Source: an uncultured Collinsella sp. (GTDB lineage Bacteria > Actinomycetota > Coriobacteriia > Coriobacteriales > Coriobacteriaceae). From it: DNA of 37,056 nt. The stretch spans positions 1 through 37,056 of the forward strand of contig CABRFG010000014.1 in NCBI GenBank assembly GCA_902470095.1, given 5' to 3'. Of the stretch, positions 35,591 to 37,056 are shown one piece after another (the first letter of the stretch is position 1; each line of letters starts with the position of its first letter). A program made the position numbers and the translations under genes. Under the pieces are notes generated by a model, which was not told the origin of the DNA, searched no databases, and was given only the letters and a program-made list of their open reading frames with translations.

Positions 35591-37030
35591 ATGGCGCTCT
35601 ATCTGGGTATTGATATTGGGACAAGCGCCTCTAAAGGCGTTTTAATCGATGATCGATGCAATATCGTTTGCCAAGCCTCTTGTGGACACGAGACGGACAA
35701 CCCGTGTGATGGATGGTACCAGCATGATGCGGAGGCAGTTTGGTGGGGCGATTTTTGCCGCTTGTCGCGCGAGCTGGTGATGCAATCGGGGGTTAACGCG
35801 GTGCAGATCGGATGCGTGGGCCTTTCCGCATTGGGTTGCGACTGTGTGCCGGTCGATACCGAGTGCAACGCGCTGGCACCCGCGATTTTGTATGGAGTCG
35901 ATGCACGTTCGAAGCCGCAGATTGACGAGCTTCTTTCCGAATATGGGTCAGACCGCGCACGCGAGCTTTTCGGGCACGATCCCTGTTCGTCAGATATTGC
36001 TCCCAAGATCTTGTGGTTTAAGGAGAATATGCCCGAGGTGCACGAACGTGCCGCGAAGTTCCTGACGGCGTCATCGTTTCTATGCGCAAAGTTGACGGGG
36101 CGTTTTACGGTGGACCGTTATTTGGCGGAGGATTTTCTTCCCCTATATGACCGCTACACTTGGAAGGTTGATGCTCGGGAATGTGCTCGTTTCTGCCGGC
36201 CTGACCAGATGGCGGAGGTAATGTCGGCTACCGATATTGCCGGGGTGATTACGCAGCGTGCGGCTGAGGCGACGGGGCTCGCGGCAGGGACACCTGTCTT
36301 AGTGGGAACGGGTGACTCTGGTGCCGAGGCCATTTCGACGGGTGTATTCCGTCCCGGCGATATGATGGTTCAGTTGGGGAGCACGGCGTATTTCATCTAC
36401 CTAGCTGATCATATGGTCGATGATGCCCGCCTGTGGCCGGGGACGTTTATCATTCCCGGAACTTACGGGATCTGCGCGGGGACCAATACGGCGGGTGCAC
36501 TCACATCGTGGCTGCGCCAAGAGCTGTATCGCGACGCCGTAGAGGCCGAGGGCCACGGTGGCCCCGATGCATATTCGGTTATGGCGCATGATGCCGCCGA
36601 TGTGGCGTCGGGTGCCGATGGGCTCCTGTGCCTGCCGTACTTTGCGGGGGAGCGTACTCCGCTCAACGATCCCGAGGCGCGTGGCGTCTTCTTTGGACTG
36701 ACCGGAAGGCATACGCGATCCCATATGGTTCGCGCCGCCTTGGAAGGCGTCGCGTATACCGTTGCATCCCATGTCGACATTATCGAGCGAGAGCATGGAC
36801 TGCCAATTGGGCGCATTATGCTTGTCGGAGGTGGAACCAAGAATCCAGTTTGGATGCAGGCTATCGCCGACGTATGCGGGCGCGAGGTCTCGGTTGCCAA
36901 GGTTACGGTGGGCGCATGCTTCGGTGATGCCATCATGGCAGCTCTCGCAGGTGGTGCCTATGCATCATGGGATGAGCTCGCCCAAGTCCTTGGCGTTGCG
37001 CTGTTAGCGCCGGGCGATTTTAGCCGCTAA
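35591..37030 (+). CDS. FGGY-family carbohydrate kinase
   Basis: 479 residues with stop at 37028-37030, so complete. N-terminal ATPase motif LGIDIGTSASKGVLID, substrate/catalytic segment ILYGVDARSKPQI (catalytic Asp as in xylulokinase), second-domain PVLVGTGDSGAEAISTG, and the nucleotide motif LVGGGTKNPVWMQAIADVCG. It resembles xylulose/gluconate/glycerol kinases; the sugar is not assignable. Starts 6 nt after the BtpA-like gene, so it is the last operon member seen here. No terminator follows within the window (26 nt remain). Confidence 0.9.
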   Translation: MALYLGIDIGTSASKGVLIDDRCNIVCQASCGHETDNPCDGWYQHDAEAVWWGDFCRLSRELVMQSGVNAVQIGCVGLSALGCDCVPVDTECNALAPAILYGVDARSKPQIDELLSEYGSDRARELFGHDPCSSDIAPKILWFKENMPEVHERAAKFLTASSFLCAKLTGRFTVDRYLAEDFLPLYDRYTWKVDARECARFCRPDQMAEVMSATDIAGVITQRAAEATGLAAGTPVLVGTGDSGAEAISTGVFRPGDMMVQLGSTAYFIYLADHMVDDARLWPGTFIIPGTYGICAGTNTAGALTSWLRQELYRDAVEAEGHGGPDAYSVMAHDAADVASGADGLLCLPYFAGERTPLNDPEARGVFFGLTGRHTRSHMVRAALEGVAYTVASHVDIIEREHGLPIGRIMLVGGGTKNPVWMQAIADVCGREVSVAKVTVGACFGDAIMAALAGGAYASWDELAQVLGVALLAPGDFSR

Positions 37031-37056
37031 TAGTCAAACGATTTTGACCAATCCCG

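Noticed and set aside
1..37056. CRISPR arrays, rRNA or tRNA genes, classical insertion sequences
   Set aside because: No regularly spaced repeats, no recognisable RNA gene sequences and no transposase frames were found.

Overview
The window looks like chromosomal DNA of a high-GC, anaerobic gut actinobacterium of the Coriobacteriia, most likely Collinsella or a close relative. This rests on the GC-rich codon use, strong AGGAGG ribosome binding sites with frequent GTG/TTG starts, the mix of gene families (4Fe-4S aldo-keto reductase, DUF3793 next to flavodoxin, YolD plus UvrX-type polymerase, LPxTG-like surface protein) and a general resemblance to Collinsella proteins. No database search was possible, so the genus is an inference.

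Layout. 1-1723: a LysR-type regulator running off the left edge, divergent from an O-acetylhomoserine sulfhydrylase (metY) with a good promoter and a 178-nt leader holding a Cys-containing mini-ORF. 2036-3205: a secreted protein and a tiny membrane protein. 3315-7895: a ketopantoate-reductase-like enzyme, an iron-sulfur aldo-keto reductase, a Gfo/Idh/MocA oxidoreductase flanked by two copies of an 86-bp palindromic repeat, and endonuclease IV (nfo). 8043-11146: a polar amino-acid ABC importer whose permease carries its own signal peptide and extracellular domain. 11279-13009: flavodoxin and DUF3793, expressed from a promoter that overlaps a DtxR-like iron box, divergent from a membrane-anchored heavy-metal-binding protein. 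13282-15834: an 850-residue cell-wall-anchored surface protein. 15831-17754: YolD and a Y-family polymerase behind a recognisable SOS promoter. 17977-20395: an alcohol-dehydrogenase-like half protein and pgi.

20537-23405: a compact three-gene cluster: an unknown protein, a ClpP-like protease with an intact catalytic triad, and a soluble VirD4/TraG-like ATPase. No relaxase or secretion channel lies nearby. This is the least explained module here.

24003-25569: two HAD phosphatases. 25720-37030: a GntR/UTRA regulator followed by a long catabolic operon. It encodes a YfcC/DcuC-type transporter, an amidohydrolase, a FrlC-like TIM-barrel epimerase, a FrlB-like SIS deglycase, two FrlD-like PfkB kinases, a second amidohydrolase, a YjbQ-family protein, a BtpA/SgcQ-family TIM barrel and a FGGY kinase. 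The core (GntR, DcuC-like carrier, kinase, SIS deglycase, epimerase) matches known systems for Amadori compounds (fructosamines: frl, fra). The additional enzymes point to an extended or variant pathway that I do not recognise as described.

Several genes (the ABC binding protein, the ABC permease, gntR, the second kinase, and the panE-like gene) have a terminator-like hairpin so close to their start that little or no room is left for a promoter. Read-through or attenuation appears to be a recurring control mode in this stretch.
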